From Zoroaster sp. YZ-2022 (lineage: Eukaryota; Echinodermata; Asteroidea; Forcipulatida; Zoroasteridae), in NCBI GenBank assembly GCA_029582265.1, contig CM055819.1, positions 5,621,855 through 5,685,854 of the forward strand: a stretch of 64,000 nt of DNA, read 5' to 3'. Positions 42,536 through 55,354 of this stretch are shown here, piece after piece. The notes beneath the pieces were generated by a model. That model made no database searches and had not been told where the DNA came from. It worked only from the letters and a program-made list of their open reading frames with translations. How positions within the stretch are numbered: position 1 is the first letter of the stretch; every line of letters begins with the position of its first letter. Position numbers and translations under genes: made by a program.

Positions 42536-43685
42536 AATATTGTCACTTTGAAAACATCAGAGTCCACATTATCATTTAAGACTAGAGCAAAGTCTACTAC
42601 AGTATGTATTATACTAATATCAGATGAACTTTTTTGCTGTGAGTTCTTACCCTCATCAGTGGATCCATCCCATTTATTGTAGTATGGTATGGTTCAGGAT
42701 TTAACATCTCTGTCTTCCTTTAAAGCCAGAGTGCAACATTGGTAATGTTTGCAAAACTATTCCTAGGAGTATACTTGTTGTGACTCAAGATATACATTAA
42801 ATAACCGCTGTGTGAACAATTCAAGCTAAAAGCATTATCTTAGCCAAGACACAAATTAAACAAATTTAAAAAATAATATATTTATGGTTTTTTAACAGAA
42901 TTATTGATTGTGAAATGTCAGTACAAAAGTATTTTGTTTTTCTCTTCAAAATGACCACCGTGCATTCCTATGAAAATAATATCTTTTTGATCAATTCATA
43001 TCGGGGACCGACAAGCCCATCATGGAATTATTCTTGCAATACCAAATTATTTATCAAGATTTTGCCAATTATTCGAAGATTTCTTTCTTGCGATGATACA
43101 GAGACGAATCCTGAACCACATCATATTTTCCATTACTGTGATATTTTATTTGAAATGTATCAAATTGATATGCAAGTCACTCTCACTAACCGAGTCTGAA
43201 TTCTGCATCCTAGTATCAAATACAACCTTCAATGTGCAACTCAAACATTTTAAATAGGCAAAATTCTCTAGAAGGCTTTATCGTGTGTACATGAAAAACT
43301 GCTTCTAAAAGTATCCTTACTTTCTTTCAATCAAGGTATTCATTAAATCATCAATGTGTAAAAGTTTTAGCTTATTACATTGTTGCGTCATCAAGAAAAT
43401 AATGAAAATGTATTCAGATATTTTTTATATTTTTGGTAATTTAGAATTCTTGTCTCCAGAGGACAACAATTCTGTTGGGAATTTATTTTAGTATTATTAC
43501 TATATTTTAATTGAAAGACAACAAAAATAACTATCTTTTTGGCATTTTTTTACTGAAAATTTTTTTTCTCAAAAAGGAATCTTTTAACATCATTGAAACA
43601 TGGTTGGTGAGAGTGGCTTAGATTTTGATTTGCTAAATTTAAAATTTGTGATGTATTTAAATTCGTGCTGTAACCTGAAAGTATT

Positions 43686-46600
43686 TAGCACTGAACTGTA
43701 GAAGCAGCAGAGTTGTACAAACGTGTGTGCCGGTCGGTGTGGCCCTCTACTGTCTGGAACGTGTGGTGACCTACTGACCCAGGTGCTATGGTTGGTATGT
43801 CTCTTGTTCAGTGAAATCTGGTTGATGTACCACTGGTACTCTACCCCATCAGTGTCCTTCCTTATATGATTGACAAGCTCATTTCAAATTTCTTACTCCA
43901 AAAACTAAGTATAGGAAAGAAAGGATTCGGTTGCCTGTTTAAGTCTTTGGGGGCCTGTATTATTTGGTGTCATGGACTGAGGACCATTGCACTTTTTTTC
44001 ACTTTTTTGATGATCATTTTGTTATCCTAAGTTGGTACCCGTCACTCTTTGTTCCTGTGTAAACAGGTCTACTTTTTGACCAACTTTTTATACCGGACAT
44101 CTGCTTCTGATCTGAGGGGGCTCTGGACCTGATGGATGGTGGTGACTTCTACCCAGTTGTTGGTGTGAGGGTTGGAGAAATGACATTCTGACATGGCTAG
44201 CACTTCACTCAGGTACTCAGGTTATTACATTGGTTTCACTTGTAGTAGGAAGTCAGTTTTTATCACAGGAGATATCAAAGATGACATTGAGGTTGTGTAT
44301 AGGAAGGGAAGAGGGTCCTTCATTGTAAAAACACATTGTCTAAACAAGCTGTTGTTGTGCAAAGATAAATGATATAAAAAATCTCTAGTTTATTAAAAGA
44401 TTATCTAATTTTTTTGCTATTTAACAAATGCGGTTTCAGTACTCAGTGAAATTTTTTGATGTGTATCATGTTCAGATACAATTGAAAAATAGCTTGGGAA
44501 TTTTTTTTTGTAAATTTTGTAAATTGTGCATGAAATAAATTTTGAAGCATTTTGGACTAAAACCGTTAAAATAAATGGTACAATGGACATTGCCCCTAAT
44601 AATACAGTAGTTAACTTAAATAATGCATAATATGAGAGCCTCAATCCTCTGCATAATTAAACTAGAGACAGAAAAGCACTTGAATAATGATTGAAAATTG
44701 TGGAAGACTAAACCAAATTTATAACAGATATGTATACTTGTTAGTACATTAAATAGGAATCAAGTAAAACACCAATGAGATTCCAGTCCAGTTTCTTGAA
44801 CATTTAAAACTTTGAATGTTAGGAAACAACCATACCTGTTTGAAAATTCATTTGCCGGTAATACATTTTTATTTTGAGCTGAGCATGGAACATCAATCTT
44901 TGTATGGGTATGATTTTTGTCATAATTAATCCAGTTCTTTGAGGTAAAATAGTTGAACACCAAATGCCAAGAAAAAACTTGAAGAGAAAACAAGAAAAAA
45001 ATGCCAAGAAATAAATCCTTCATAAATAGAAAGTAACATTTTTTAAGTTTAAAATTAAACATGAAATATAAATACATACAATTGCACATTAGAACAATTC
45101 AAATGAAATAAATCCTAAATGTTCAACACAAAAGCGTTCAAAGGCAGTGATAAATTTAAACTATAATTCTCTTTAATGATAATAATCAGTCAATTTACTA
45201 AAAATTCTAAAATAAGAGACTAAAGTAAGTCTAACATGTGGAACAACAGCTTGCAACAAAAATATACCTAATTTATGTCTATGGGAGTTCCTTAAATTTG
45301 ACTCAGATATGCAAAATCAAACTTATTTATTGCTCACATGACCAAATAGGGCACCAAAACCAAAAAGTTATTGGAATTGGTTGGTTTGGTTAATAAAGTC
45401 TATGACTTAATGTAAGGTCAAAGGTGAAAGATTTGAATATTCAGTGTTATGTTAGCAAGGTTGATGGTTTTATTTAAGTTTTAAAAATATAGTTTCAGAA
45501 GACACTATCATTCAACAAAAATGTGAGGAAATTTTGAGAATTATTTGTTGACCGATTCAACTGTTTTGTCAGGTTTAGCAAATACAAACATAATGGTGCA
45601 TGATTATCAGGAAACACATCAACATTTGTATTCTGAGCCATGTCGGCTTATAGAAAGTTGAATGAAAAGTCAAAGGTGTAATACTTGATGGAAAAATACA
45701 CAAGTTGTGTCTGAAAACGGAGGCAGACTTCTTAGGTTTGTTCTTAGTAAACATTGAATCATTTATGAGGTTGATCAGTAGGTCAAAGGTTAATAGATTG
45801 TTAGTTCAAAGCATCAAAAAATATATTTCGTGAAGTATTCATGTGAAGTTAAAGGTCATTTGTTGTAGTTGGTCAAATAAGCTTTAGATGATTCTATTAA
45901 GCCTTTAATAGAGGAAGTCAGTGGTCATTTGTAAGTCATTAATATTCATGGTACATTTATTTGGCATGTGAGCTTTAAGTACATATAAGATTTGGATGGG
46001 CTGTTAACTATTATGGATTTATATTCAGTATTCTTGCATAAACCCAATGTCATCTATAATATCTCCTGTATCTCCAAATTTAAAGGTGTAACCACACTTA
46101 CTGATTTTAATTAACCAAAACATTCAAAACTTTTGACGTTCTTTAAGTGAATCAAAATGGCTTGTTTTTGTATAGCAAGATCAAGTGTTTTCTTGAAAAG
46201 ATTGATAAAATGTTCAAAGATTGATTATTTTTGAACAAATGTTGTGCAGTGTGGTTCTTCCTACACAAGTGAAACCAAGATATTCCTGAGTACTCTGATT
46301 TGGTAGTTTTTATATTCAAAATGTTTGCAATAATTGTGAAGTTCGCCAGTCATGTTGGAATATTATTTCTCCGATCAGCACACTGTCATCTGGGTTGAAG
46401 TCATCATTATTCTGATGGTCCAGGACTCAATTAGTGATGGAGTGGAAGAGTCCAAGGCGGCATTTTACTATTTAACCAAAATTTATCACTGAAATGATTC
46501 CAAGAACAAAGCGGCCTGTTTGCCCGAACAGGGGGCGACGTCCTACAGTACACCTGATACAGGCTCATCAAACATTTAAGTGGGCAACAATGAATCCTTT

Positions 46601-46855
46601 CTGACCTTTGTTTTGGCTGTTGTTGACTTTTTATTAGGTAATTAAAACAATTAGCTTGTCAATCATATAGGGTAAGACACTGATGAGGCAGAGCACCAGT
46701 GGTACATCGGCTGGATTTCACTGAATAAGAGACATATCGGCCATAGCACTTGGGTCATTAGGTTGCCATACGTTCCAGACAGTAGAGGGCCACACCGACT
46801 GGCACACACGTTTGTGCAACTCTGCTGCTTCTACAGTTCAGTGCAATGAATGTTA
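43686..46855. mobile_element. 3.2-kb unit with inverted arms of roughly 500 bp
   Basis: The outer ends match as inverted copies: GCACTGAACTGTAGAAGCAG (43691) and CTGCTTCTACAGTTCAGTGC (ending 46846). Matching continues through GTGTGGCCCTCTACTGTCTG, GTACCACTGGT and, less well, to 44190 and 46320 (CTCTGGACCTGATGG / CCATCAGAAT...). The central 2.1 kb is AT-rich without a convincing gene. No clear target duplication is visible. Confidence 0.8.
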
Positions 46856-46859
46856 TGTA

Positions 46860-48540
46860 CTTTAATAAAATGTCACGAAAAATCAAGAAATTGTTGTTCC
46901 TATGTCTTTCTTTCATTATTTGTCATCATAAAAACGGCCCTACCCTCCCTTATATTTACCCCTCCCTTTTAAACAAAAGTGGTTAACCATGGCTATTTGA
47001 TGTACAAATGGAACTTAAAGGGGTCTACAATACACATTCATGCAGCACTACAATAATCATGATGGTTATTTGCATATAACCTCTATAAAGAAGTCATATG
47101 CAAAATAACCATCTTGTTATATTGTAGGGCCACATTTCAACTTGACATCATGTCTCTAATGTTCACATATTTGTCTGTAGCCTTGGCCAAAATACCCCCC
47201 TCTAGCAGCAATTTATAAGGCTACTACAGACCAATACAGAAACTATTAGAGACTTGATCTCGAGCCCATGCGTATTGTAGCCCCTTTATTTAAAGGTGTC
47301 ATCTCATAACTTGTGACCGTTCAGTTTTGACCCAAAAAGGCACTTTTATGATTTTGGGCCTTGAATAAATTTATTTAAAAAAAGAAATCACAGAAAGGTC
47401 ACATGACAAGGAAATGAATGACACCTTTAAAACTTGTATTCCATTTGAACATATAAACTGTTACCTAGCAATGAGTCGGATTAAAAACTTATCTGAAGTT
47501 AAGAAAATTCTATAATAGTGTCATTTGAAACAATTTCAATCATAGTTGATTTGGATGTTGTGGACTGTTTTGAATTTTTTTTAAATCATCTTCAATATTT
47601 TTGCATGAAACAAATTTGATTCATCAATAATGTAAATACCAGTCCAGTTTAATTTGATCAGGAATATTATTATCCAACTCATTCTATGGTAACAGTTTAC
47701 TTGTATCAACTCAGTACTTTGTCCTTTGGGTAAATTTTGATGGGACCGTTTTGTCAATATTTCATTCTTACAGAAAAGCAATTTTTAGTCAAACTTTTTT
47801 CTCCAAATATTTTCTGGCTGAAAGGATTGTTTGGATGTTTTTTCTATTTTTCATTTATTTTCATGCCTCGCCAGCAACACCGAAGGGGCATGTACACATT
47901 GTTATGGATTTCTTTGGTAAATTTTCAAACCAATTCTTTTTACATTATGACATTTTTGTCTGAAATGAGGCAAAGGACATTTAAGCACTGAGTCGACGAA
48001 TTATCCTTGGTTAACCACTTTAGTTATATTCCTATCGATGGTGATAATTTGCCAGTTGATGCCTTTCTTATTTATATCTCGTCAAGAAAAGAAAGAGTTT
48101 ACACTATATACAGTTTATGAGGAAACAAATTTGCATGACGTTTTTGTATGATCCACAATAGTAGCGCTTAGTATTAATAAAAATTATGTGTATCAGTGCA
48201 CATAATTGTTAAAATAAATGGTTGTAAAATGTAAACTTAAGCATGCTACATGTTCATGTATGTACAAATTTGTTTTTATTTATCAATGTATACCGAGAAT
48301 GTTCAATAATTTCCATACAAGGAAACCAACTATTTTAATAACAGCAGCTTTCAGTTCTGAAAGAGTGCTAATTTTAAAAATACATCAATTGGCAAATTAA
48401 CAACCACCGAATAAATGCATAAACATTAACTCAATGAATAATTCATGAGACAAGGAAACGGACGAGTGCCCCAAGCACCCAAAAGCCTAAAACCATTCTT
48501 TCATAACATGTCATACATCAATAGTTTGGCAATGTAATGT
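46860..48540. other. Stretch without recognised genes
   Basis: AT-rich sequence. I see only a short inverted pair near 47035-47125 (ATGGTTATTTGCATATAACC, GAAGTCATATGCAAAATAAC) and an ACATCATGTC-containing region. No exon, RNA or element was recognised with confidence. Confidence 0.4.
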
Positions 48541-48544
48541 TGCC

Positions 48545-49003
48545 TTCAAAGTGAGGCTGTGCATTTTTGGTTATTTCGGGAACTGGGTACATATAAATAA
48601 TGCCGAATGTAATAACAATGTCGGGCATTTTAAAGCGCTCTTAAACAAGGTATCAGAGCGCTGTGCATTATTACCCCTGCTCATCAGGTGCATAAATCAT
48701 TCCAGAAACCATCTCAGCTCCCTGGGGAGTATACAGCTCAATTGCTGCCATTTCGGCGCATATGGGCTAATCAAACACAACAACTAACTCTGCCCTCACA
48801 GGTACCCATTTACCCCTGGGTGGAGAGAAGCAATTATGGTAAAGTGTCTTGCTCAAGGACACAAGTACCACGGTCAGGATTCGAACCCACATTCTGACGA
48901 CTCGGCCATCAGAACACAAATCCGATGCACTAAACTGCTCGACCATGGCACTCCATAAATATAAAATAACCAATGTGGACTTACTGTAATAATTTCCCAC
49001 TTC

Positions 49004-49037
<34 letters not shown>

Positions 49038-49110
49038 GAGATTTGTGTGGCTTAAATGTTCCGTCGAAATTATCAAAAAACGTTTTCAGGTATCCGGCAC
49101 AGCCTTACTT
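48545..49110. mobile_element. TACCCGG-rich element, copy 3, interrupted by a SINE
   Basis: GGCTGTGCATTTTTGGTTAT (48552) at the left and GTCGAAATTATCAAAAAACG, GGTATCCGGCACAGCCTTA at the right are the two ends. The SINE at 48658-48954 and a poly-A run (49009-49034) lie between. Confidence 0.7.
48658..48954 (-). mobile_element. tRNA-derived SINE copy
   Basis: Head on the - strand GGAGTGCCATGGTCGAGCAG, B box GGGTTCGAATCCTG, body GAGCAAGACACTTTACCATA to GGAGCTGAGATGGTTTCTGG. Inserted in the element at 48545-49110. Confidence 0.88.
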
Positions 49111-49239
49111 CAAAGGGAAAATTCAACAGCGACATTCTAAAAACAAAACTTACTTGGGGGTATAGTTCATGATGGTATCAAACATCTCTTGAAATATGTT
49201 TGTGAGTTGATATCATTTGAGTAAAATGAGTTAATTTAC

Positions 49240-49690
49240 ATCTTAATAAGATGTTTGCCAATTAAAAATCTGAACCCATTGGTCAAACAGACTTGGGCAT
49301 TTTCTGTCTTTCTTTAAGAATAACATCATTAGAACGTCCAAGTTTGGAATAAAGTTCTGAAATAAAAATCAAGACACTCCCTCAAAATCACACAAGACTG
49401 GGCGAGTTATCTTCAGACATCACAAAGCTCTCCAAAGTCCATTATAGTTTAATATGGTAGGTCTGCCACACTTGTCTGAACGCATTGGTGAAACAGACTA
49501 GGGTATTTTCTTTAAGAATAAGATTATGAGATAAAAATTCCAAAGTCCAAGGTTTAACCTTCTGGATTAAAAAATCCCTCAAAATCACTGGACGAGTCAA
49601 CTTCAAATGTCAGAAAGCTCTCCAAAGTCCATTAAAAATGTGAAGCATTTCATATGATACAGGTAGGTCTGCCAAACTTGTCACCCCTGT
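49240..49690. repeat. Tandem duplication, two units of about 210 bp
   Basis: Both units have CATTGGT(C/G)AAACAGACT, CCCTCAAAATCAC, AAAGCTCTCCAAAGTCCATT and GGTAGGTCTGCCA. Non-coding. Confidence 0.7.
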
Positions 49691-50749
49691 TGATGCCATC
49701 AGACAGTGTGGATAAAGTAAGACTGCAGTCACTTCACTCAAGATATTCAAGCTACAGAGGTTTCACCATCCTTCACATTCTGAGGAAATAAAATGTCAAT
49801 GAAACAGATTGTAATATTTGCATTTTAAGCTCAAAGATATGGTAACAGTATTGGTTATTTCAGGGGTTTAAATTTACTTGAATTTTATGGTAGCCCACAG
49901 GACTTATGTCAAAATTTTACTAGTCTTTCACATTTTTTTAGTAGTCCTGAAAAAGGTGAAAACGCAGAATCTGTACTTGCATACAAGTATAGTTTTTATT
50001 TTTTTTATTTTTCACTAGCCCATTGGACTACCCGAACCCCAGCAACTAGTAGTCCCACTGCTAAAACCACTAGCCTTGGACTAGTGAACTAGTGTTAATT
50101 TCTACCCCATTATTTAAATAGTATCAAATTGTACAATTCCAACATATAACTGATTTGGTGTAAAGATGATGTTATCAATCTAACCTAGAAATAATTTTGT
50201 CTGAGATTTCTAAATTCACTGATGACCAGACTACAACTCAGGAACAAACTGTTTAGATTGAGTATACATGAAAATTTCAATTACTTTTTTTTTCTTCAAA
50301 ATTCATTAAACCATATTTTTGACCCCCAAAAAATCATGATAAATACTGTACACTATATTTGATTTTGGAAAATTAAACAAATTCCAACAGTTTGGGATTA
50401 CTGAGTTCGTGTGGCACCCACAGGCATATAACTATAGTGTAGGAGGGGGAAATCTCTACAGTAAACATGACCAAAGCAATATATTTATCAATAATTATAT
50501 TATTAGTTTATATTCTGAAACTAACTAACCTACATCTTTCGCAACATCACAAAATGTTGGCTGATACACAGTAGAGTAATCACTAACATCCTTGTCAATT
50601 CACAGTAAGATGGTAAATTTTGGATTCATCTCAGATTTTGTCTAAAAATCTTCCAAATTGTCTTCAGGATGACCTGTGACCGCATGGCTGGTTGACAAAA
50701 CGTGCTTTTCCAAAACTTTACCAAAAATTGTAAGATTTGCTGACTTTTG

Positions 50750-51420
50750 TTTTTTTGGGTTGGGAGGGGTGGGGGGGGGGGGAGGCGGGGGGGCAACATT
50801 AAGCTTGCCATCCTACTTCCTGCAGTGAACACATTGAAAATGGTACCCAGTGCACACAGGGTCACGTTCGACCTGTCCGGCCTTCTTCAAAGAAAAACTG
50901 AAATTATTGACAATAAAAAAAAGTCTGAGAAAGAAAACTCTTAAATGCCTTAGAATAAATGATAAAAAATCAGAATGCATTTTCACTATTTTCTCGAAAA
51001 CCACTCATTGTAATATGCTGAAACACATTCACAGGTGGGTTGTTTTGTATTCAAAGAGAAAAGCACACCTGAAGAGGTTTTGCCAAAATTACCAAAGTTG
51101 TACCTTCACTTTAATACACTATATATTTTGTTTATCCCTCCTACAATCAGTGCAATTTTTGAAACAACCCATTCAGGCCACTCCAAGCCATTAGCTGTTG
51201 CCAGTGGCCTCCTATGGTTACCCTTCTGTGCACTGTCACACCACTGAGATTGCAGGGTAAAGTGGTCTCCCATCAATACAATGTAGGCCATACTAATATG
51301 TTCAAACATTTACAGTGGCCTTGGGTGGCACAGTTGATTTTGTAAGATTACTTGGAAAGGACAGCAGGATGTACTGAAGGTTGCTAAAGTACATAATTTA
51401 GTGGTTGGGAGTGGCCTCTT
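50750..51420. repeat. Clustered inverted-repeat remnants
   Basis: Contains a G-rich run (50761-50792), the end of an ACATTGGTA-type element (51080-51115) and the GAGTGGCCT-type repeat (51170-51420), the partner of 38090-38500. No coding sequence recognised. Confidence 0.45.
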
Positions 51421-51532
51421 TAATTGAATGTTATAAGTTTCGCTTAGTGTTAAGTTGATCAATGGTATATCCATCTGAAAACCTCAATTTTAGAGTGAAA
51501 CATCAAACTCATTTCAATATTTGGGTCATTCC

Positions 51533-51960
51533 ATGAACGTGGGACACATGTGTTTTCCATGTATTTCAGATATTGGGGCCTGTGTTATTCCTTACATCGT
51601 ACGAGCTGATGATTATAACTTTCACCTATTGTTGCATCTCATATACACCTACTATGACAACAAACAAAAATTTCTTGGGTCTCCCCAATTTTGATCCATT
51701 AACTTTAGTCAGTATATTACACAACGTAACAAGACGAGGTGCCCCCTTGTAATTTTGTTACATCGTTAACCTCATCAGGTGAAGCAGGAAGTAATACACG
51801 ACACTAGTTTTAATGTTTGTATCTATTATTTTAAAAGATAACAACCTACAAAACTATGATAAATAAGGAAACAAAACTGAAATTTTTTTGGTTTATATAA
51901 TGAACTTGAAATTTTGACCTGCATGTCACACTTTGGGTCCCACGTTCATGGAATGACCCA
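51533..51960. mobile_element. Short element with 23-bp perfect terminal inverted repeats
   Basis: Ends GGGTCATTCCATGAACGTGG (51533) and CCACGTTCATGGAATGACCC (ending 51959) are complementary and extend to GGGAC/GTCCC. The first 11 bases are the same as those of the fold-back element at 8870-9776. The interior is AT-rich and has no gene. Confidence 0.88.
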
Positions 51961-52044
51961 TTTGCATTTCTGTTGATAATTTAAAAGATAATTTTACTAA
52001 ACCACCCCTCATCCTTCAAAATCCAGCTGCTTGTTTTGTTGTAC

Positions 52045-52290
52045 TGAAAGAATGTAGAATACAACCACCACTTTTTCTATCTATATCACAAATTTCACAG
52101 ATTTTCCTTTAAAAGATGATAGAGGATTAAGTTAAGGAGAGGAAAGTGTAGTCAAGTAAGGATTGGAAATGATATTTTGGGAGATTTTGAGCAGTGAATG
52201 TATGCACATCCAATGAGCTGTTGGCAATTTTGTCGTCTGCTAAAACACATGCATACATGCACAATTTTGAATGGTTTCAAATGGTCAAAC
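52045..52290. repeat. Partial MITE, family F relative
   Basis: Shares GGAAATGATATTTTGGGAGA, TGAATGTATGCACATCCAAT and TTTTGTCGTCTGCTAAAACA with 31618-31828 and, inverted, with 53213-53465. The ends are incomplete. Confidence 0.6.
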
Positions 52291-52415
52291 ACTAGGAGGG
52301 TTAAAGAAATTTCTTGTCACCAAAACAAAGGTCTTGGCAATATTTGTTGTGCCTGGTAAATAAAAATACTGTTGCCACTATCAACAAACTAATAAATTAT
52401 TAACATGTTCTGTTA

Positions 52416-53120
52416 GGGGCCATCCAAAGTTGTCAACATTTTCAAGGTAGTACACTGAGTACTACTTTTCAAGACCCCCTCCCCCCCCAAAAAAAAAAAA
52501 ATTTGTACTTATCAACATTTTATTTTACACGAATTAAATTTGGGGTTAGAATGTCATATCCGATCGCCACTTTTTCTCATTCAATATAACCAATAATGTA
52601 ATCTTACCTACCCAGTAAGGTGGAGAACATATGGATGATGATGGACATATACTTCAAATTATTCCAGGATATTTATTTCATGAAAAATCAGGCATTTTTG
52701 GTATACGATGACTTCCTCAGTCATGTCAATCTGATCTTGTCAACTCCCCCGTTAGTGACCAACATGGTCATTGTACATGCGCAGTGGCAACTATAATATG
52801 ATCCTTCTATTTTCTGAAGGGGAGGATTTTTTTAGAAGGGCAATAAAGTCCGAAAACCATCATAAAAGTGGATTTTAAAGATTTTTTTCGCTTTCTGTAC
52901 CCCCAAAAATCGATAGAATAATTTTTAACTGGTCAGTGGTTGCAAAAGAAAATCCCCAAAACCCTTAAAAAGTGGCGGTCGGATACGACATTCTTTCCTA
53001 AATTTGTTCCCATTGTTTATAAATATAAACATGTTAAAGTAGTACGCAGCCGTTGACCCCCCTCCCCCTGGAAGTATGCTTTGTACTACCCTGAAAATGT
53101 TGACAACTTTGGACAGCCCC
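52416..53120. mobile_element. Inverted-repeat element interrupted by MITE family F
   Basis: The left arm GGGGCCATCCAAAGTTGTCA continues ACATTTTCAAGGTAGTAC; the right arm GTACTACCCTGAAAATGTTG continues ACAACTTTGGACAGCCCC. The arms are about 40 bp. The middle holds the separate element at 52537-53003. Confidence 0.85.
52537..53003. mobile_element. MITE family F copy 2 (nested)
   Basis: Inverted ends AATGTCATATCCGATCGCCA and AGTGGCGGTCGGATACGACA. The body matches 25330-25762 in inverted order (GGATGATGATGGACATATAC, ATGACTTCCTCAGTCATG). Confidence 0.82.
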
Positions 53121-53212
53121 TTAACAGCCGCTTAAGAATTTTGTGAATTATTTCTCACAATTTTCACATGGCATCCTAACCAAAAAAATAACAAATTAAT
53201 TGATGGGGAAAG

Positions 53213-53465
53213 AATGTCGAACCCAACTGCAATTTGTGCACAATGTCACGTACATGCATGTGTTTTTAGCAGACGACAAAATGGCCAACATCTCACCGAA
53301 TGTGCATACATTGCATTGCTCAAAATCTCCCAAAATATCGCTTCCAATCCTCACTTGACGACACTTTCCTCTCCTTAAGTGTGTCCTCTATCATCTTTTA
53401 AAGGAAATGTGATATTTGTCATATTTGGAAAGAAAAGTGGCGGTTGTATTCTACGTTCTTTCCAT
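53213..53465. mobile_element. Short MITE, relative of family F
   Basis: Ends GGAAAGAATGTCGAACCCAA and TTGTATTCTACGTTCTTTCC are inverted. The inner blocks match 31618-31828 in reverse. Confidence 0.7.
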
Positions 53466-54268
53466 TTTGTTTTAAATACAATGTAACGTAGTAGTACTAG
53501 TAGTAGTATGCGAGACGTCTTTGGGGTAGGCATATTTGAAAATTCGTCAGTTACTTGTCATTTTTACAGCCGCCCACGGGGTATGCTTTACAGCACACAT
53601 TAACAAATTTACGTGTCACCTACCAAATATTAAATAATCAGATAATAGGCCTAAGAAAACATATCAAAACAGACAAAAACTACTTACATTTTTATGCTGT
53701 GCTGCAAAACTTGTCAAATGTAGAGTATAAAACATGGCGGCGGTGACCACGAGGTTCTTGATGTGGTTGAAATTATCGCGGGCCAGCTTTGACTGGTAGC
53801 CTTTCTATGTGATTGTTATGCAAATTAATCTGTTACCATATGATTCTCCATTACCCAATGAACTGCGTCTACGTCTTATACATATTCATAAGAGAAGGTC
53901 GTGAGCTGGGCGTGGTCGGTTGGAATGTTAAACAAAAAAAATTGAGTAGTAGGCCTATTTCATTTTAATGTGAATATCTAATTTATCATTGTATTCAGTC
54001 GGTTTATGAAGTCCGCGAATCCATTGTGGGGTGGGGGGGGGGGGGAATCAGGATAGTTAATAAACAATAGCATTCTGAAAAGTTTTTTATGCATCAACTG
54101 ATCCAAGGGTCGGGTGGGGGAGGGGGAATACCGGCGCCATGTCTGCCTATGTTGGAATTGATAAGGCAATGAATGTATGTTGCATTTGGCCATATAATTT
54201 TTAGTTCAACATTTAACACTATAAATTTAAAAAAGATTTTACTGGGGTTGGGAAGTAGGGCAAAAAAA

Positions 54269-54320
54269 GTCTCTAGTTGCTGGTCATAGGTCAGCTTCAA
54301 AATCAGTGCTGTGACGCACT
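54269..54320. repeat. MITE family K fragment
   Basis: AGTCTCTAGTTGCTGGTCAT followed by AGGTCAGCTTCAAAATCAGT is the left end of family K only. Confidence 0.6.
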
Positions 54321-54397
54321 TGTTTTCTTTTGGTATATATACTTCTTAAAATATATTTATAGAGCAATAGATAATTGGCACCGCCCACCAACATAGG

Positions 54398-54471
54398 GGC
54401 TGGTTAGCTCAGTTGGTAGAGCGCTCGTACGGTATTCGAGAGGTTGCGGGTTCTAGTCCGGCATCAGCCAA
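54398..54471 (+). other. tRNA-like sequence (copy 1), probable pseudo-tRNA or SINE head
   Basis: GGCTGGTTAGCTCAGTTGGT opens with a possible acceptor strand GGCTGGT that pairs with ATCAGCC near the end, and a perfect D arm. The T arm GCGGGTTCTAGTCCGGC has one stem mismatch and a damaged B box (CT for CG). The anticodon arm is too long (loop of 9 by one pairing), so no amino acid can be assigned. An inverted copy lies at 55286-55354 with shared upstream sequence, which argues for a repeat rather than a tRNA gene. Confidence 0.5.
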
Positions 54472-54476
54472 TTTTT

Positions 54477-54716
54477 CTACTCAAAACAATTTAGGGAACA
54501 CCGGATTTTTAACATCAAATAGGATTGAAATGTTCCATGAACCGGAATTTTCATTTGTAACCCCCTCTCTCTTTCAGTAGTCATGTCATGAAATGTGTAA
54601 TCACTACATGCATCCTTTATCATCTGTTTCATTGTGCAACATTGTGTTTATCTGAAATAAATGATCTTGCTTTAACTGAGATTATTCCGGTGTTCCCTAA
54701 ATTGTTTTGAGTAGTA
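54477..54716. mobile_element. TA-flanked MITE, copy 2
   Basis: Ends CTACTCAAAACAATTTAGGG and CCCTAAATTGTTTTGAGTAG are inverted. It is the same as 29217-29486 except for an internal deletion of about 30 bp. On the right it runs straight into a TA microsatellite, as expected for TA-targeted insertion. Confidence 0.85.
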
Positions 54717-54730
54717 TATATATATACATG

Positions 54731-54792
<62 letters not shown>

Positions 54793-54862
54793 ATATGTAT
54801 ATATGTATATATGTATATATGTATATATGTATATATGTATATATGTATATATATATATATAT
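54712..54862. repeat. TA and ATGTAT microsatellite
   Basis: About 60 bp of TA repeats followed by roughly ten 8-bp units of ATGTATAT type, then TA again. Open frames over it are artefacts. Confidence 0.95.
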
Positions 54863-55285
54863 GACCCAGCATGACAAAACCCACAAAAACGTCCCAGAAA
54901 TAAAAAATGAGTTATTGGTATCATATGAAAGGGCAACTCTTTAGCTTTTCAATGGTGAAAAAATTATATCCATCATGCATTCTGTTGGAAAGTTATGGAC
55001 TTTGAAAGTCGAAAAACAATGAAATTACGATTTCGAGAAATACAGGATGTTTTGGAAAAAAAACGCACTAACAATCGCAAAATGGTGCTCGGAATTTCGC
55101 TTTTTCACACACTTATAAATCGATTTCAGTAATTTTGTTTGCAGGAAATTGTGAAATAAACATCCGGGAACTATAATCAGTAAAAACCCCAAAAGGCCGT
55201 ATAACACCCCATTGGTCGAAAATTGGCTGTATCTTGGATTGGGGTTCAGCGACTTTATATATAAAAAATTGTTTGATGCCGGACT

Positions 55286-55354
55286 CGAACCCGCAACTTC
55301 TTGATTACCGTACGATGGCTCTACCAACTGAGCTAACCAGCCTCTATGTTGGTA
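55286..55354 (-). other. tRNA-like sequence (copy 2, inverted)
   Basis: On the - strand GGCTGGTTAGCTCAGTTGGT, then AGCCATCGTACGGTAATCAA, then GTTGCGGGTTCGAGTCCGGC. The B box GGTTCGAGTCC is perfect. The 3' acceptor strand no longer pairs (ATCAAAC). Upstream sequence (AGCAATAGATAATTGGC and CACCAACATAG-like) is shared with copy 1. Confidence 0.5.

Noticed and set aside
42915..43199. 94-codon frame on the + strand
   Set aside because: AT-rich, no recognised domain and no supporting splice sites; I could not support it as a gene.
54398..54471. Functional tRNA gene
   Set aside because: The B box is damaged, the anticodon arm does not form a regular 7-base loop, and the copy at 55286-55354 shares sequence upstream of the head.
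54629..54936. Tyr/Ile-repeat open frames
   Set aside because: Translation of TA and ATGTAT microsatellites.
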